This document shows positions 52,268-61,400 of a stretch of DNA of 64,000 nt, piece after piece (within the stretch, counting starts at the first letter, position 1; every line of letters begins with the position of its first letter). The notes below the pieces were generated by a model. The model worked only from the letters and a program-made list of their open reading frames with translations. It did not search any database and was not told the DNA's origin. Made by a program: the position numbers and the translations under genes. Source of the DNA: Acidobacteriota bacterium (GTDB taxonomy: Bacteria; Acidobacteriota; JAAYUB01); assembly GCA_018001935.1 (NCBI GenBank), contig JAGNHB010000016.1:1-64000 (forward strand). Reading direction: 5' to 3'.

Positions 52268-54120
52268 AGGAGGGCCTCCCCGTCCATCTGGGCCCGGTGA
52301 TAGCGGTACAGGGTCGCATAACGCCCGCCCAGGGCCAGGAGTTCGTCGTGGCTGCCCGTTTCCTCCACGCGCCCCTCGTGCAGGACGATGATCCGATCCG
52401 CCAGGCTCACCGTGGAGAAGCGGTGGGAGATCAGCACCGTGGTCCGCCCCGCCGCCAGTTCGCGGAAGCGGAGGAACAGGTCGTACTCGGCCCGGGCGTC
52501 GAGGCTGGCGGTGGGCTCGTCCAGGATGAGGATCGTCGCGTCCTTCCGCGCCAGGGCCCGGGCGATGGCCAGGCGCTGCCACTGCCCGCCGGAGAGGTCC
52601 GTCGTCCCGAAGGTGCGCCCGAGGGGCGTGGCGTAACCCCGGGGCAGCGCCCGGACGAAGTCGTCGATGCCCGCCTCGCGGCCGATCGTCTCGGCCTCCC
52701 CGGGACCCAGGGACTCGCACCCCTGACCGTAGGCGATGTTCTCCTCCGCCGTGGCCTCGAAGCGGTTGGGTTCCTGGAAGACATAGGCCAGGCGGCGGTG
52801 GTGGTCTTCCAGCGAAAGTTCCCGGAGGTCCACGCCGCCCAGCAGCAGGCGCCCCTCCCGGGGGTCGTAGAGCCGGGCCAGGAGCTTGACCAGCGTGGTC
52901 TTGCCCGCGCCGTTCTCCCCCACCAGGGCCACGGTCTCCCCGGGGGCGATCCGCAGCGAGACGCGGGAGAGCACGTCCGGGCCCGAGGCGGTGTAACGGA
53001 AGGAGACGTCTTCGAGGACGATCTCCCCGCAAGGGCCTTCGACCCGTTTCCCCTCCGACTTCGGGATTTTCGGCTCGATGGCAAGGAGCACCGCCAGGTT
53101 GTCGATGTAGAGGGTCTGCTCCAGGGCGCTCGTGAACTGGGTGGCCAGGCTGGCCAGAAGGTCGCGCAGGCGGCCCACGGACGCCGCGATGATGGTCAGG
53201 TCCCCGACGGTCAGGACCCGCCCGATGACCAGGCTCACGATGCGGTAGAACAACAGGTAGAAAATGAAGGTGTACGCCAGGGACAGGTAGAAGGTCCCCC
53301 AGATGTCCCGCCGGTGCAGGCGGTGGTCCTCGCGGATGAAATCCTCCGCCATCTCACGGTAGCGCCGGATGAAGATCGGCGCCAGGCGGAGGATCCGGAC
53401 CTCTCCCACGGCGGTGCGGCTGGTCAGGTTCGTCATGAAGTACCGCATCCAGCGCCGCTTGTTGGCCCGGGCATACTCCTTCCAGTACCGGGTCTTGGAC
53501 ACGGACCACTTGAAGAGGAGGAAGGGGACCAGGATGGGGAGGGTCACCAGCACGGTCAGGGCGTCGATGTAGACGAGGATGGCGGTGAGGCCGACGATCT
53601 TCAGGATATCGGTCCCCAGCGTGAGGAGACGATTGAGGAAGCCGATGAAGTGCGGATTGGAGTTCTGCCGGGCCCGTTCGGCGATGTCCTGGAACTCGGG
53701 GTCCTCCACCTGGGAGACGTCCAGGCTGGCGGCGTGCTCGAGCTTCAGCAGGTCGATCCGCAGGGAGAGGCTCTCCTCCAGCCGGCGGTAGAGGAGGCGG
53801 TCGGCGAGGCCGACCAGTTCCATCACCAGCACGAGGGCCAGGCTGGCGACGATCCAGGGGAGGACGCCCTCCATGCCGCGGCCGGGGTGCCGAACGCCGT
53901 CCACCACGGCGTTGATGAGGCCGCGGCCCACCAGGGCCAGGCCGGCCGGCACCGCGCTGTTGACGACCCGGCAGGTGACGACGCCGTAGAAGGCGCCCGC
54001 GGAGCTGGCCCGGGCTTCCCGCAGCACCCAGGAGGCGTTCGTCCAGACGATGCCCACTTTCTTGCGGAAGTTGGCCCGCTTGGGTCGGGGAAGCTTGCGG
54101 ATTTCGTTCGGCTGGGTCAT
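52264..54120 (-). CDS. ABC exporter (MsbA/glycan-type, TMD-NBD half-transporter)
   Basis: A 618-residue half-transporter that would dimerise. The N-terminal ~340 residues are the transmembrane domain with six hydrophobic segments (for example VLPWIVASLALVLVMELVGL and ALTVLVTLPILVPFLLFKWS). The nucleotide-binding domain (~365-600) has VALVGENGAGKTTLVKLLAR (Walker A), FQEPNRF (Q-loop), TDLSGGQWQRLAIARALA (signature) and ATILILDEPTASLD (Walker B), and VLISHRFSTV (H-loop). Both ends overlap neighbours. It probably flips or exports the product of this locus. Confidence 0.92.
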   Translation of the reverse strand: MTQPNEIRKLPRPKRANFRKKVGIVWTNASWVLREARASSAGAFYGVVTCRVVNSAVPAGLALVGRGLINAVVDGVRHPGRGMEGVLPWIVASLALVLVMELVGLADRLLYRRLEESLSLRIDLLKLEHAASLDVSQVEDPEFQDIAERARQNSNPHFIGFLNRLLTLGTDILKIVGLTAILVYIDALTVLVTLPILVPFLLFKWSVSKTRYWKEYARANKRRWMRYFMTNLTSRTAVGEVRILRLAPIFIRRYREMAEDFIREDHRLHRRDIWGTFYLSLAYTFIFYLLFYRIVSLVIGRVLTVGDLTIIAASVGRLRDLLASLATQFTSALEQTLYIDNLAVLLAIEPKIPKSEGKRVEGPCGEIVLEDVSFRYTASGPDVLSRVSLRIAPGETVALVGENGAGKTTLVKLLARLYDPREGRLLLGGVDLRELSLEDHHRRLAYVFQEPNRFEATAEENIAYGQGCESLGPGEAETIGREAGIDDFVRALPRGYATPLGRTFGTTDLSGGQWQRLAIARALARKDATILILDEPTASLDARAEYDLFLRFRELAAGRTTVLISHRFSTVSLADRIIVLHEGRVEETGSHDELLALGGRYATLYRYHRAQMDGEALL

Positions 54121-55547
54121 CGCGACGGGTCTCCGAGAGTATTGGCCTTCCGGCAGAGCCGCCAGGCCCGGACGGCACGGACCAGTTCCGGCAGCAACGC
54201 CAACCCTCGGGGCGAGAGGACGGCCCTGACGACCTTCCGCAGGGTGGCGTCGGCCTGTTCGGGCCGTTCCCGAAGGGCGCCCGATTCCAGGAGCAGGACG
54301 TCAAGGGGGACACAGACCCGGCGAACCGGGCCCCGGCACCCGCCGCCGGCGGCTTCCGCCTCGCGGGCCCGCCGGACCGCCTCGAAATCCAGGCCGCCAT
54401 CATACCACAGGAGAAATCCCGCGGCGCGAACGAAATCCCTTCGGGCCCGCTCGCCCCGGACATCGGGCCCGGGGGCTGCGAACTCGCCCCGCGGGTGGTG
54501 AAGACGGTGTTCAAGCCGCAGGTCCAGGAGCCGCTCCGCGATTCTCCAGGCGGCGCCGGGCAACCCCGAAACCTCGCGGAGACGCGGGCGGAACGCCCGG
54601 AGGTCCGCCTCGGTCCCCCCGCTCTCGAAACAGTGGCGGGACAGGGTCTCCTCCACTTCGAGGACCCGCCAGAGCCCCGGAAGAAACCCCGTGGCGCCGG
54701 GGGGCGGCTCGGGGGCTTCCACGGCCCGCCGGGCGTACGGGGCCTCCGCATCGGCGCACCCGGTGGACCGCAGCATCCAGAGGGTCCAGACCAGGGTGAA
54801 GAAGCGGATCTTCCGCTCCCGTTCCCGGGTGGACGGGGGAAGGTCGGGCCGGGCGTAGAAACGGTCCAGGACCCGGTCCATGCTTCCGGCCTGGGCGCGG
54901 CCGTCGCGGACGGCGTTGCCCCCGTGGATCCGGTAGCGGACCGTGACCTGTTCCAGCCAGGCGCACCGGCACCCGTCGGCCGCCATCCGCAGCACCAGGT
55001 CCACGTCCTCGGCGTGGGCCAGGGCGGGGTCGAACCCCCCCGCGCGCTCGACCCAGGACTTGCGGACCATCAGGGCGCCCGGGAAAACGGGTTTCCACAG
55101 GAGCCACGCGTCGAGGTCCAGGACGGGGGCCCGCCGCCAGGGCTCCTCGTCCCGGAGGGGCCGGCCCTCGGCGTCCACCAGCCGCCACCCGCTGTTCACC
55201 AGCCCGACCTCGGGCCGCTGGTCGAGGATGGCCGCCTGGGCGGCGAGTTTTCCCGGGAGGAAGGCGTCGTCGGCGTCCAGGAAGGCGACGAGGTCGCCGC
55301 GGGCGATGGCAAGAGCCGCGTTGCGGGCGGTGGAGACTCCTTTCCCCTCCAACCGGACCCCCCGCAGCCGGTTTCCATAGGAGGCCAGGATGGCGGGGGT
55401 TTCATCGGTGGAGCCGTCGTCGGCCACCACCACCTCCGCCAGGCCGCCGTCCTGGCCCAGGGCGCTCTCCAGGGCCTCCCGGAGGTAACGCTCCCCGTTG
55501 CGAACCGGGATGATCACGCTCACGCGGGGGGCGCCCTGGAGGCTCAC
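54117..55547 (-). CDS. Family 2 glycosyltransferase with long C-terminal extension
   Basis: A 476-residue protein starting at GTG. Residues ~8-220 are a GT-A GT2 domain: VSVIIPVRNGERYLREALES, VVVADDGSTDETPAILA, ALAIARGDLVAFLDADD (DxD) and FPGALMVRKSWVERAGGFDP, then HAEDVDLVLRM. The C-terminal ~250 residues are unassigned and may contact a partner. It is linked by GTGA/ATGA overlaps to neighbours on both sides. Confidence 0.88.
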   Translation of the reverse strand: MSLQGAPRVSVIIPVRNGERYLREALESALGQDGGLAEVVVADDGSTDETPAILASYGNRLRGVRLEGKGVSTARNAALAIARGDLVAFLDADDAFLPGKLAAQAAILDQRPEVGLVNSGWRLVDAEGRPLRDEEPWRRAPVLDLDAWLLWKPVFPGALMVRKSWVERAGGFDPALAHAEDVDLVLRMAADGCRCAWLEQVTVRYRIHGGNAVRDGRAQAGSMDRVLDRFYARPDLPPSTRERERKIRFFTLVWTLWMLRSTGCADAEAPYARRAVEAPEPPPGATGFLPGLWRVLEVEETLSRHCFESGGTEADLRAFRPRLREVSGLPGAAWRIAERLLDLRLEHRLHHPRGEFAAPGPDVRGERARRDFVRAAGFLLWYDGGLDFEAVRRAREAEAAGGGCRGPVRRVCVPLDVLLLESGALRERPEQADATLRKVVRAVLSPRGLALLPELVRAVRAWRLCRKANTLGDPSR

Positions 55548-58267
55548 GGCGTCCCCCCTTCCCGCTCCTCGCGGTCGAAACGCCGCTGCAGGCGCCGGGA
55601 GGAGCAATAACGCAGGGGCCCCCGCAGGCTGCCCCAGGCTTCGAGCAGGACCAGGGACCGCGGGTAGCCGGGGCGGGGGCCCAGGCAGCGGTGCAGCGGC
55701 CCGAGCAGGTACCACTTCCACAGGTACCAGAGGGCCCGGGGAGCACGCTCGACGAAAGCCCAGCGGGCGGAGTAGGCGCCGGAACTGAGACCGTAGTTGA
55801 AGAGCTGCCGGCGGAGGGCGTCCATTCGGTCCCGGTGGTCGTGCAGGACCCGGGCGCGAGGCGTGTAGAGGATGGCCCCTCCCCGCCGGAGGATGCGGAA
55901 GTAGAGGTCGACCTCCTCCCCCGCCCCCGTGGGGGTCCCGGGGCTCAGGGCCGTGTCGAGGGGCCCCAGGGTCTCGAAGACCTCCCGCCGCACCGCCATG
56001 TTCACGCCGGTGCCCACCCGCGAGGCCGCGAAGGGGGAGTCGAAGGGGCCGTACTCCCGTTCCCAGAACCCCCGCCGCAACCCGCCCATCCCGTAGAGTT
56101 CGACGTGGTGCTCGAAGAGGTACTGGGCCCGGGTCTGGACCCGCAGCGGCAGCACCAGGCCCACCACCGCCCGGACGGCCGGGTCCCGGAAGCCGTCCGT
56201 GAGCGCCCGCGCCCAGTTCGCGTCCACCACGGCGTCGTCGTCGGTGAAGAGGAGGTACTCGGCTTCGGAAGCCCGGATGCCGAGGTTGAGCGCCCGGCTC
56301 TTCCCGGGGTGGGGGCAACGGTGGTACCGGATCCCCTCCCGCTCGCAGAAGCGGCGCGTGTCCTCCGAGGAGGGGGCGCTGTCGATCACCCTCAGGTCCA
56401 CGGGGCAGGTGGACCTCCGCAGCGAAGCCACGAGGCGCTCCAGGTCCCGGGGGCGGTCCCGGGTGGCCAGGATCAGCTCCGGCGCCGCCCGGCCGGCCAC
56501 GCGAACGTCGGACGCCGCAGAACCGACCCGCGCCTCCCACGCGGTCCAGGCCAGGTAGCGGAGGAGGTGCCCGGACTTCCAGAGAAAGGTCTCCAGGCGC
56601 AGGCGCCGGGCCAGGGATTCGGCGGACGCCCCCCCGTAGACGTCGGTGCCCAGGCACTGGACCGGTTCACCGTCGAGATGGGCGACGGCGAAGGCCACCG
56701 GGGCCGACGGGTCTCCGGTGTCGGCGACCTCCGGGCGGAGGAGGTCGAACTCGACCCGCCGGACCGGCGCTTCCGGGAAATGCACCGGGGGGTGGTCGAA
56801 ACGTCCGGGGGGTTTGCGGAAAAGCCCCAGGAGGGCCCCGGACAACAGCGCCGCGCGGGCGGCGCCCAGGCCCAACGGCCGCCGGAAAAGGGCCCCGAGG
56901 AACGCCCCCGTGAAACCGCGGGCGAGCCTGGCCCCCCAGAAGGCGCGGAAGTTCCGCTCCAGCTTTCCCCGTCGGACCGCCGCCATCCCGACGGACGCCA
57001 GGCCCGCCCACCGGCGGGCGGGAATCCCCCGGCAGGGCCCGCCGCCCCGCCCCGGGCCGCCGCCCCCCTCCACCACCGTCACCGAGGCCCCCTGCTGGGC
57101 GGCGCTGAGCACGAAGTCGGCCAGTGAAACGTGGAGGGCGCCCCGGGCGGCGAAATCCCGGAGCCGGGTCGGCATCAGCCGGAGAAGAGCCGACGGGGTG
57201 CACCGCAGCAGGAACCCCCGTGAAACCCCCACCCGGGGGGCGGGTTCCAGCCGGGCCACCGCCTCCCAGGGCCGGAGCGTGCAGGGGCCCGCCGAGGCGT
57301 CGGGCCCCGTGCCCGCACCGAAGCACAGCTCCACCCCGGGCCGGGGACCGTCGCCAGGCCCCGGGGCGGGACGCGGGGAAGCCCACGCCGGCCGCCGGGC
57401 CGCTTTGCCGGTCCAGAGGGCGAACTCGGCATCCCCGGCCAGGTCCATGAGAACGCGGGCGAGGTCCAGCAGCGTGAACCGCCGGGCGCGGACCACCACC
57501 CGGCGCCCCTGCCGCGTCACCGACACCCCGTGGGGGTGGGAACGTGCGCAGTGGAAAAGGAAAGACGCGGGGCCGTCGGGGCTCGGGGGGCCTTCCGGGA
57601 GGGACACCCTGAAGTCCGGGGGGAGGGGCTCGGACCCGAAGGCGAGAAACACCGAGGGGCCGGGACCGGGCTCGCCGGCCTGCGGGACTCGCGCGGGGCT
57701 TCCGGAGAGGACCCCGGCCGCCAGGTCGGCCAGGGCCCGGTGGCTCAGGGCTTCGAGGGCGGCGAGGGCGGGGTCGGGCGCCCCGTCCCCCTGCCCTTCC
57801 CCGGCCGGACTGCGGCCCTTCCGCGGCGGGACGGCCGCGAAACGGTACGGGCCGCCGGGCAGCGTGCACTCGAAGTACTCGACGGAATCTTTCCCGAAGG
57901 GGAGCGTGACCGCTTCGTGCCCGGGTCGCAGCGGGAGGCCCGGGGCGACGGCGAGGAACCGGCGGGTGAGGTCGAAGCCGAAGCGGTCCAGGAGGAAATC
58001 GCGAAACGCCCGGCGGTGGAGGAAGTCGCCCGGCGGGACGCGCAGGGGGGTCTCCCCGAGGGGGGCGCCGTCCACCTCCAGGACGAGCGTCACGCGGGAA
58101 CCGGGCCGCGGCACGGGCGAAAGGCCCAGCACGCCCCGGCGGAGGGAGCAGACCACCCGCCGGTCCCCGGCGGGCGGCAGGGGGGCCCCCGCCCCCGTCG
58201 GCGGGCCGGGTTCGCCCGTCCGGGGGGGCGCCGCGTCGGCGCGGGGGGCTGGGGGGGTGTCGGGCAT
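55544..58267 (-). CDS. Very large family 2 glycosyltransferase with unassigned N-terminal half
   Basis: A 907-residue protein. Residues ~600-860 are a GT2 domain (PELILATRDRPRDLERLVAS, GKSRALNLGIRASEAEYLLF, TDDDAVVDANWARALTDG with DxD, EVDLYFRILRRGGAILYTPR). About 560 residues before it have no family I recognise; a weakly HPr-kinase-like or sugar-binding region is possible. It is the first gene of the minus-strand run and is divergent from the protease gene. GC is very high. The start is an ATG at 58267. Confidence 0.8.
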   Translation of the reverse strand: MPDTPPAPRADAAPPRTGEPGPPTGAGAPLPPAGDRRVVCSLRRGVLGLSPVPRPGSRVTLVLEVDGAPLGETPLRVPPGDFLHRRAFRDFLLDRFGFDLTRRFLAVAPGLPLRPGHEAVTLPFGKDSVEYFECTLPGGPYRFAAVPPRKGRSPAGEGQGDGAPDPALAALEALSHRALADLAAGVLSGSPARVPQAGEPGPGPSVFLAFGSEPLPPDFRVSLPEGPPSPDGPASFLFHCARSHPHGVSVTRQGRRVVVRARRFTLLDLARVLMDLAGDAEFALWTGKAARRPAWASPRPAPGPGDGPRPGVELCFGAGTGPDASAGPCTLRPWEAVARLEPAPRVGVSRGFLLRCTPSALLRLMPTRLRDFAARGALHVSLADFVLSAAQQGASVTVVEGGGGPGRGGGPCRGIPARRWAGLASVGMAAVRRGKLERNFRAFWGARLARGFTGAFLGALFRRPLGLGAARAALLSGALLGLFRKPPGRFDHPPVHFPEAPVRRVEFDLLRPEVADTGDPSAPVAFAVAHLDGEPVQCLGTDVYGGASAESLARRLRLETFLWKSGHLLRYLAWTAWEARVGSAASDVRVAGRAAPELILATRDRPRDLERLVASLRRSTCPVDLRVIDSAPSSEDTRRFCEREGIRYHRCPHPGKSRALNLGIRASEAEYLLFTDDDAVVDANWARALTDGFRDPAVRAVVGLVLPLRVQTRAQYLFEHHVELYGMGGLRRGFWEREYGPFDSPFAASRVGTGVNMAVRREVFETLGPLDTALSPGTPTGAGEEVDLYFRILRRGGAILYTPRARVLHDHRDRMDALRRQLFNYGLSSGAYSARWAFVERAPRALWYLWKWYLLGPLHRCLGPRPGYPRSLVLLEAWGSLRGPLRYCSSRRLQRRFDREEREGGTP

Positions 58268-58463
58268 GGGAAAATTGTCTCCGAAAGGGTACGCCGTCCG
58301 GTGGCGCGAGAGGGTCCATTGTGGCCGGAGGGGGCGGGTTTGTCAACCCGTTCGTTCGCAACTTCCGCCCCGTCCGCATCATCGAATCGAAGGGCTCTCC
58401 GTGCGGTCGGCGGGCCGCGTGGTATAATGGGTCGAGTCGCGGAATTCACAGTCGAGGTGTGCG
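58268..58463. promoter_or_regulatory. Divergent promoter region
   Basis: This gap separates the glycan locus from the protease gene. TGGTATAAT at 58420-58428 is a perfect extended -10 box for the plus-strand gene, 36 bases before its start. No good -35 is visible. The minus-strand promoter is not obvious. Confidence 0.5.
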
Positions 58464-61400
58464 ATGAGGGGAAAGACGATCCGCAGGGCGGCAGGGTTGG
58501 CGGTGCTGACGTTCCTCGCCGCGGTGTTCGCCGTGGCGGCCGGGGCCGGCGAAGGGACCCTGGACGGCGTTCTCACGCTGACCTGGGGTGACCCGGGCCC
58601 CGGCGGCACGGGGAAAAGCGAGTTCCTCGCCGAGGTGACCCCACCCGGCGGGCGGCCGGTCCGACTCGCCTGGGACGCGGCCCGGTTCGACCCCGGGTGC
58701 CTCCGGGTGTTGAACCGGAGACCGGTCCGGGTTTACGGGACCCTCCTCCCCGCCGCCGACGCCCCCCGCGGGCAGGACCTCCTCGTGGCGGAGCGCATCG
58801 AGCCTGCCGGCGGGGCCGCCCGCCCCCACAAGCCCGAAGCCGTCACGGGGCCTCAGCCGTGGGTCACCATCCCCTGCAAGTTCTCCGATGTCGCCGCGGA
58901 GCCCCGGACAGTCGGCTTCTTCGCGGACCAGTTCGGCAGCACCTCGCCCCGGCTCGACCACTACTGGCGCGAACTCTCCTATGAAAACATCAACATGAAC
59001 GGGAGCCTGGCGGCGTCGAAGTGGTACGTCCTGCCCCACCCCAAGTCCCACTACGTCACCGGGAGCCCGCCCGCCGCCAACCTGACGGCGCTCTTCACCG
59101 ACGCCACGGCCGCCGCCGACCCCGACATCGACTTCACCCCTTTCATGGGGATCAACCTCTTCTTCAACGACGAACTCGACGGCTACGCCTGGGGCGGCGC
59201 GCGCTACGCCACCCTGGACGGGGTCGCCAAGGTCTGGCGGACCACCTGGGAACCGCCCTGGGGCTACAACAACCTCTGCATCCTCATGCACGAGATGGGG
59301 CACGGCTTCGGCCTGCCGCACTCCTGTTTCAACCCGTCCAGCGTCTACGACAGTTCCTGGGACGTGATGAGCGACTCCTGGCAGTGCAACCCCACGGACC
59401 CGACCTTCGGCTGCTTCGGGCAGCACACCATCGCCCACCACAAGGACATGCTCGGCTGGGTCACCCCGGGGCAGATCGTCACCGTGAACACCGGCAGCCG
59501 TCAGACCGTGACCCTCGAGCGCCTCGCCCAGCCCTCGGGATCCAACCCGAGGCTGATCAAGGTCCCCGTCGGCGGTTCCGCCACCCGCTACTACACCGTG
59601 GAAGCCCGCAAGCGGGTCGGATACGACACGCAGCTCCCTGGCGAGTCGGTCATCGTTCACGAGGTGGACACCACCCGGGACATCGAGGCGTACGTCCAGG
59701 GCGCCAACGGCGACACGGGCGCCATGATCGCCGTGGGCAGCTCCTTCACCGACACCGCCAACTGCGTCACCGTCACCGTGAACAGTTCCTCCGCCACCGG
59801 CTGGACCGTCACCGTCTCCAACACCGCGGGGCCGGGCATCACGACCCACCCGCAGAACCAGACCATCCAGAGCGGCCAGACGGCCGCCCTGAGCGTCACG
59901 GCCTCCGGGGCGGGGGCCCTGTCCTACCAGTGGTACCAGGGGACCAGCGGCGACACCTCGACCCCCGTGGGGACCAACGCCGCGAGCTACACCACGCCCC
60001 CGCTCAGCGCCACGACCTCGTACTGGGTCAGGGTGACGGACGGCTGCGGCTCCACCAACAGCAGCGCCGCCACCGTCACCGTGCAGTCCGGGTGCACTCC
60101 GCCCGCCATCGCGTCCCACCCGGCGGGGGCCTCCCTGTGCAGCGGGCAGTCCACCACGCTCACCGTCACCGCAACCGGATCGACGCCCTTCACCTACGCC
60201 TGGTACCAGGGCGCCAGCGGCAACACCGCCATCCCCGTCGGGACCAACTCGAACACGTTCGGCACCCCGGCGCTGCTGTCCTCCACCAGCTACTGGGTGC
60301 GGGTCACCAACGCCTGCGGGACCGCCGACAGCAACGCGGCCGCCCTCACCGTCCTGACGGCGCCCGGGATCACCTCCCACCCCGCCGGCCAGACCATCGC
60401 CAGCGGCCAGACGGCCACCCTCTTCGTCAGCGCCACCGGGTCGGCCCCCCTCGGCTACCAGTGGTACCAGGGCGCCAGCGGCAACACGAGTTCCCCCGTC
60501 GGGTCCAACCAACCCTCCTACACCACCCCGGCGCTGACCGGCACCACCAGCTACTGGGTGCGGGTGACCAACGCCTGCGGGACGGCCAACAGCAACACGG
60601 CCGTCATCACGGTGAGCGGGGGGTGCGAGGCCCCCTCCATCGACACCCCGCCGGAATCCATGGTGATCTGTAACGGGTTCGCGGCGTCGCTCACGGTGTC
60701 CGCCTCCGGCACCGCACCCCTCGCGTACCAATGGTACCAGGGGACCAGCGGGGACACCTCCGTCCCGGTCGGGACCGACGCTTCGGCGTACATCACCCCG
60801 ACCCTGAGCGCCACCACCAACTTCTGGGTGCGGGTGACCAACGCCTGCGGGACGGTGGACACCCCCACCGCCGTCATCACGGTCCGGAACGGGCCCGCCG
60901 TCACCGTACAGCCCCAGTCCCAGTCCGTCCAGGCGGGGCAGCCGGTTTACCTCGCCGTGGTCGCCTCCGGGATCGGGAGCCTGTCCTACCAGTGGTACCA
61001 GGGGACGAGCCCGGACACCTCCACCCCGGTCGGGACGGATTCGTCGGGCTTCACCTCGCCGCCCCTGACGCAGGACACCCGGTACTGGGTGCGGGTGACC
61101 GACGACTGCGGGAGCACCGACAGCAATTCCGCCGTGATCACCGTGACGGAGGGTCCCGTCTACACCGTCTTCGCCGCCCACGTGGCCGAGAGCGACATGT
61201 GGTGGACCCGCCTCTCCGTGGTCAACCTCGGCCTCACGCCGGCCTCGCTCCGGATCGACGCCTTCGGCAGCGACGGCGTCCTCGTCCAGTCGGTGGTGAT
61301 GGGGGGCATCCCCGCCGGCGGCGCGCTCCGGCAGGGGATATCCACGATCCTCTCCCCCGAGGCCCTCTCCCGCGACCTCTGGCTGAAGATCACCAGCCAG

